This document shows positions 5,517-7,880 of a stretch of DNA of 7,880 nt, piece after piece (the first letter of the stretch is position 1; each line of letters opens with the position of its first letter). A program made the position numbers and the translations under genes. The notes under the pieces are model-generated. The model saw only the letters and a list, made by a program, of their open reading frames with translations. It searched no databases and had not been told where the DNA came from. Origin of the DNA: Betaproteobacteria bacterium (GTDB taxonomy: Bacteria; Pseudomonadota; Gammaproteobacteria; Burkholderiales; SG8-41); contig JAHZNX010000103.1 in the NCBI GenBank assembly GCA_020028375.1, positions 1 through 7,880 of the forward strand, written 5' to 3'.

Positions 5517-6713
5517 CTGCAGCAGGTCGTTGAGATACCGCCGCCCGCGCAAAGTCGGCGCGATGCGCACGGGGTCGCGCTCGATCAGGCCGCGGCGCTC
5601 GGCGTCTTCCAGCTCGCGCAGGGTTGCGGTGAGCGGCAGGCCGGTGCGCTCCGCGAAGAGCGCTGCCGCGAAGCCGGCATTCAGCCGCAGCGCGTTCATC
5701 ATGAATTCAAAGGGAATCTCCTCCGGACGCACGTCGTGCCGCTCCTGGATCGGGTCGCCGCCTGCAGCGCTTTCCAGGTAGCGCTCCGGGTGCCTGATGC
5801 GGGCCTCCCGCACGATGCGTCCCGGAAAGGACAACTTGCTGTGCGCGCCCGCGCCAATGCCGAGGTAGTCGCCGAACATCCAGTAATTCAGGTTGTGACG
5901 GCATCGCGCCTCGATAGTGACGGGCTGACGGCTGACGGTCTTCGAGAAAGCGGAGGTCTCGTAGTGGTCATAGCCCGCCGCGGCGAGCCGCGCCTCGATG
6001 GCGTCCTGCATCGCTGCGGTGGTGTCGTCATCGGGGAGTTTCGGCGGGAAACGGTGAAAATAGGTGTTCGGCTCGATCGTCAGGTGGTAGCACGATAAGT
6101 GCGCTGGCGCGAATTCGAGCGCCGCCTCGATATCGGCACGGGCCTCGTCGACGGTTTGGCCCGGAAGGCCATACATGAGATCGAGGTTCACGTTCTCGAA
6201 ATTGCGCAGCGCGATCTCGATGGCGCGCCGGGCTTCGCGCCCGTCGTGGATGCGCCCGAGCGACTTCAGGTGGCGCGGATCGAAGCTCTGGATGCCGAGC
6301 GAGAGCCGGTTGATGCCGGCGGCGCGGAAGTCCCGGAATTTCCCGGCCTCGACGGTTCCCGGATTGGCTTCGAGCGTGATCTCCGCATCGGGTGCGAGTG
6401 CGATCCGCGCCCGCACCGCCGCGAGGATTGCATCGATGGCGGGCGCGGAGAACAGGCTCGGCGTCCCGCCGCCGAAGAACACGCTGTGCACCCGCCGCCC
6501 CCATACCTCCGGCAGGGCCTGCTCGAGGTCGGCGTTGAGCGCGGCGACGTAGCGCTCCTCGGGCACGGTGCCGCGCGCCTCATGCGAATTGAAATCGCAA
6601 TACGGGCACTTGCGTGCGCACCACGGGATGTGGATATACAGGGAAAGAGGCGGCAGCGCCCTAAAGGACGGTGATGGGTGATGAGTGACGGGTGATGCGT
6701 GGTTCACGATCAT
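5466..6713 (-). CDS. hemW: Heme chaperone HemW (radical SAM, coproporphyrinogen oxidase-like)
   Basis: HemW binds a 4Fe-4S cluster, SAM and heme and delivers heme to membrane respiratory enzymes. It is often misannotated as coproporphyrinogen III oxidase. From the ATG at 6713 the product is 415 residues, with cluster motif CARKCPYC (Cys32, 36, 39), CDFNSH, GGGTPS (81-86), LEANPGT, LSLGIQSF and the HemW heme-binding HNLNYW (273-278). Two stretches come from heptamer repeats: the N-terminal extension before LPPLSLYIHIPWC, and TVSRQPVTIEAR (259-270) inserted just before CRHNLNYW, where relatives have about four residues. The start is uncertain: ATG 6737 overlaps the rdgB stop (TAATG), and GTG 6707 is another option. 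No ATG, GTG or TTG lies between the repeat and the conserved core. Confidence 0.93.
   Translation of the reverse strand: MIVNHASPVTHHPSPSFRALPPLSLYIHIPWCARKCPYCDFNSHEARGTVPEERYVAALNADLEQALPEVWGRRVHSVFFGGGTPSLFSAPAIDAILAAVRARIALAPDAEITLEANPGTVEAGKFRDFRAAGINRLSLGIQSFDPRHLKSLGRIHDGREARRAIEIALRNFENVNLDLMYGLPGQTVDEARADIEAALEFAPAHLSCYHLTIEPNTYFHRFPPKLPDDDTTAAMQDAIEARLAAAGYDHYETSAFSKTVSRQPVTIEARCRHNLNYWMFGDYLGIGAGAHSKLSFPGRIVREARIRHPERYLESAAGGDPIQERHDVRPEEIPFEFMMNALRLNAGFAAALFAERTGLPLTATLRELEDAERRGLIERDPVRIAPTLRGRRYLNDLLQLFLAPEKHVPHPVAEP
5916..5939 (-). repeat. Short heptamer array inside hemW
   Basis: On the plus strand, AGTGACG (5916-5922) is followed by GGCTGAC (5923-5929), GGCTGAC (5930-5936) and GGT. 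These resemble the GCTGANN and GTGAC units of the intergenic arrays. The repeat lies within the segment encoding TVSRQPVTIEAR (5904-5939) of HemW and preserves the reading frame. Confidence 0.65.
6670..6697 (+). repeat. Heptamer array A at the rdgB-hemW junction
   Basis: There are four tandem 7-bp units with consensus RGTGAYG, and the third unit differs from the others by A in place of G at its first base. The array is translated as part of the HemW N-terminal extension (minus strand). It is the inverted counterpart of the array at 6727-6754. CGTG-GTT-CACG (6698-6708) follows directly and can form a small nested hairpin. Confidence 0.85.
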
Positions 6714-6726
6714 GGCTGTCTTCGTC

Positions 6727-6754
6727 CCATTACCCATTACTCATTACCCATTAC
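6727..6754 (+). repeat. Heptamer array B, inverted partner of array A
   Basis: There are four units: CCATTAC, CCATTAC, TCATTAC and CCATTAC. The reverse complement matches 6671-6697 at 22 of 27 positions, including the same variant unit in the same order, with a 30-bp spacer. It encodes the last residues of RdgB (VMGNE) and provides its TAA stop, and also contains the upstream hemW start candidate at 6737. Confidence 0.85.
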
Positions 6755-7351
6755 GCGCAGTTGCGCAACGAGCTGCGCGAGTGCGCGTCCGCGGTGGCTG
6801 ATCGCGTTCTTCTCCCCGGGCGCGAGTTCGGCGGCGGTGCGGCCGAGCTCGGGCAGCAGGAAATGCGGATCGTAGCCGAATCCGCCGGCCCCCCGCGGCG
6901 CCGCGATGACCTCGCCGTGCCAGCGGCCTTCCGCAATCAGCGGTTCGGGATCCCCGGCATGGCGCACGAGCACGATCACGCAGTAGTAGTGCGCGCGGGT
7001 GTTGGCCTGGCCGCGGAGGGCCGCCACCAGCTTCTCGTTGTTGCGCCGGTCGTCGCCCGCGCGCACGCCCGAAGGCGGTCCGTCCGCATAGCGCGCCGAG
7101 TGCACCCCCGGCTCCCCGCCCAGCGCTTCGGCGCAAATACCGGAGTCGTCCGCGAACGCCGGCAATCCGGTATGGCGGCTCGCGAGGCGCGCCTTGGCGA
7201 GCGCGTTCTCCACGAAGGTGCCGTGCGGCTCATCGGCCTCCGGGACGCCGAGCTCGGACTGAGGGACAACCTCGATGCCGAGGGGGGCAAGCATCTGGCG
7301 GAACTCGCGCAGCTTGCCGGGGTTGGCGCTCGCCAGAACCAGTCGCCTCAT
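6737..7351 (-). CDS. rdgB: XTP/dITP pyrophosphatase RdgB (Ham1 family)
   Basis: RdgB hydrolyses deaminated purine nucleoside triphosphates (dITP, XTP) to monophosphates, keeping hypoxanthine and xanthine out of nucleic acids. The 204-residue product is of family length. Motifs are LASANPGKLREF at the N-terminus (triphosphate contacts), TFVENALAKA, the catalytic and metal-binding FADDSG (Asp68, Asp69), ALGGEPGVHSARYA, GFGYDPHFLLPE and the C-terminal SHRGRAL. It starts 4 nt after the rph stop (TAG-GTCC-ATG), indicating co-transcription, and its TAA overlaps a possible hemW ATG. The final residues VMGNE and the stop codon come from a heptamer array, so the ancestral C-terminus was probably slightly different. 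Confidence 0.96.
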   Translation of the reverse strand: MRRLVLASANPGKLREFRQMLAPLGIEVVPQSELGVPEADEPHGTFVENALAKARLASRHTGLPAFADDSGICAEALGGEPGVHSARYADGPPSGVRAGDDRRNNEKLVAALRGQANTRAHYYCVIVLVRHAGDPEPLIAEGRWHGEVIAAPRGAGGFGYDPHFLLPELGRTAAELAPGEKNAISHRGRALAQLVAQLRVMGNE

Positions 7352-7355
7352 GGAC

Positions 7356-7880
7356 CTAGAGCTTCAGCGCGGCGTGCTGCGCGGCGATGAGCTCCCGAAT
7401 TCCGCGCTCGGCGAGATCGAGCATCGCGCCCATCTGCGCGCGCGTGAACGGACGCCCTTCCGCGGTCCCCTGCACTTCCACCAGCCCGCCGCTCCCGGTC
7501 ATGACGACGTTCATGTCGGTGTCGCAGCGCGCGTCCTCCGCGTAGTCGAGATCGAGCACGGGGATGCCCTCGAATACGCCGACCGAGACCGCGGCCACGA
7601 AATCCCGGATCGGCGAGGAGCCGATCACCCCCTGCCTGAGCAGGTGCGCGACGGCATCGTGCAGCGCGACGAAGCCGCCGGTGATGGCCGCGGTGCGCGT
7701 GCCGCCGTCGGCCTGGATGACATCGCAGTCGACCTGGATCGTGCGCTCGCCGAGCTTCTCAAGGTCCATGGCCGCCCGCAACGCCCGCCCGATCAGGCGC
7801 TGGATTTCCTGCGTGCGGCCCGACTGCCTGCCGCGCGCGGCCTCGCGGTCGGTGCGCGTGTTGGTCGAGCGCGGCAGCAT
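7356..7880 (-). CDS. rph: Ribonuclease PH, C-terminal 174 residues visible (5' end outside window)
   Basis: RNase PH is a phosphate-dependent 3'-5' exoribonuclease that trims tRNA precursors and acts on structured RNA ends. The visible part begins MLPRSTNTRTDREAARGRQ, which in the family follows GWVTAEYG, so the methionine at the window edge is internal and roughly 63 residues are missing to the right. Conserved features are the phosphate-binding arginines in SGRTQEIQRLIGR, the catalytic region VDCDVIQADGGTRTAA, the aspartates in DYAEDARCDTDMNVV and the helical C-terminus (RAQMGAMLDLAERGIREL). It is the first visible gene of the minus-strand rph-rdgB-hemW run. Confidence 0.96.
   Translation of the reverse strand: MLPRSTNTRTDREAARGRQSGRTQEIQRLIGRALRAAMDLEKLGERTIQVDCDVIQADGGTRTAAITGGFVALHDAVAHLLRQGVIGSSPIRDFVAAVSVGVFEGIPVLDLDYAEDARCDTDMNVVMTGSGGLVEVQGTAEGRPFTRAQMGAMLDLAERGIRELIAAQHAALKL

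Noticed and set aside
6692..7390. Plus-strand frame of 232 codons opposite rdgB
   Set aside because: RdgB motifs on the minus strand are unambiguous; the plus frame is rich in Arg/Ala with no domain.

Overview
The window is GC-rich bacterial DNA. Gene content and order point to a proteobacterium, most likely a betaproteobacterium: thiS-thiG-trmB faces hemW-rdgB-rph across a convergent junction, a grouping I associate with that class. This placement is inference from memory and has not been checked by a search.

Layout. (1) Positions 1-56, minus strand: the 5' part of a tRNA-Gly (anticodon CCC) that runs off the left edge, with a plausible promoter at 68-97. (2) Positions 57-235: intergenic, with a GC-rich inverted repeat and an extended -10 promoter for pqqA. 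(3) Positions 236-3426, plus strand: a complete pqqABCDE operon for the redox cofactor pyrroloquinoline quinone. PqqA is the precursor peptide, PqqD its carrier, PqqE the radical-SAM enzyme that crosslinks Glu to Tyr, PqqB an iron-dependent hydroxylase-type protein and PqqC the final oxidase. pqqC, pqqD and pqqE all start with GTG codons that overlap the preceding stop. No pqqF/pqqG protease and no PQQ-dependent dehydrogenase is in view. A 29-codon ORF overlaps the pqqE stop. (4) Positions 3532-5516, plus strand: a sigma70-type promoter followed by thiS and thiG (thiazole half of thiamine) and trmB (tRNA m7G46 methyltransferase). (5) Positions 5466-7880, minus strand, read from right to left: rph (RNase PH, N-terminus outside the window), rdgB (XTP/dITP pyrophosphatase) and hemW (radical-SAM heme chaperone), tightly packed. 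The 3' ends of trmB and hemW overlap by 51 bp.

The most unusual feature is a family of degenerate 7-bp tandem repeats. Arrays occupy thiS-thiG, thiG-trmB and rdgB-hemW, and one short array sits in frame inside hemW. At two junctions the arrays form imperfect inverted pairs able to fold into long hairpins. They also enter coding sequence: they encode the last residues and stop codon of RdgB, the end of ThiG, the N-terminal extension of HemW and an internal HemW insertion. I saw none in the pqq operon. No wholly unknown gene system is evident.
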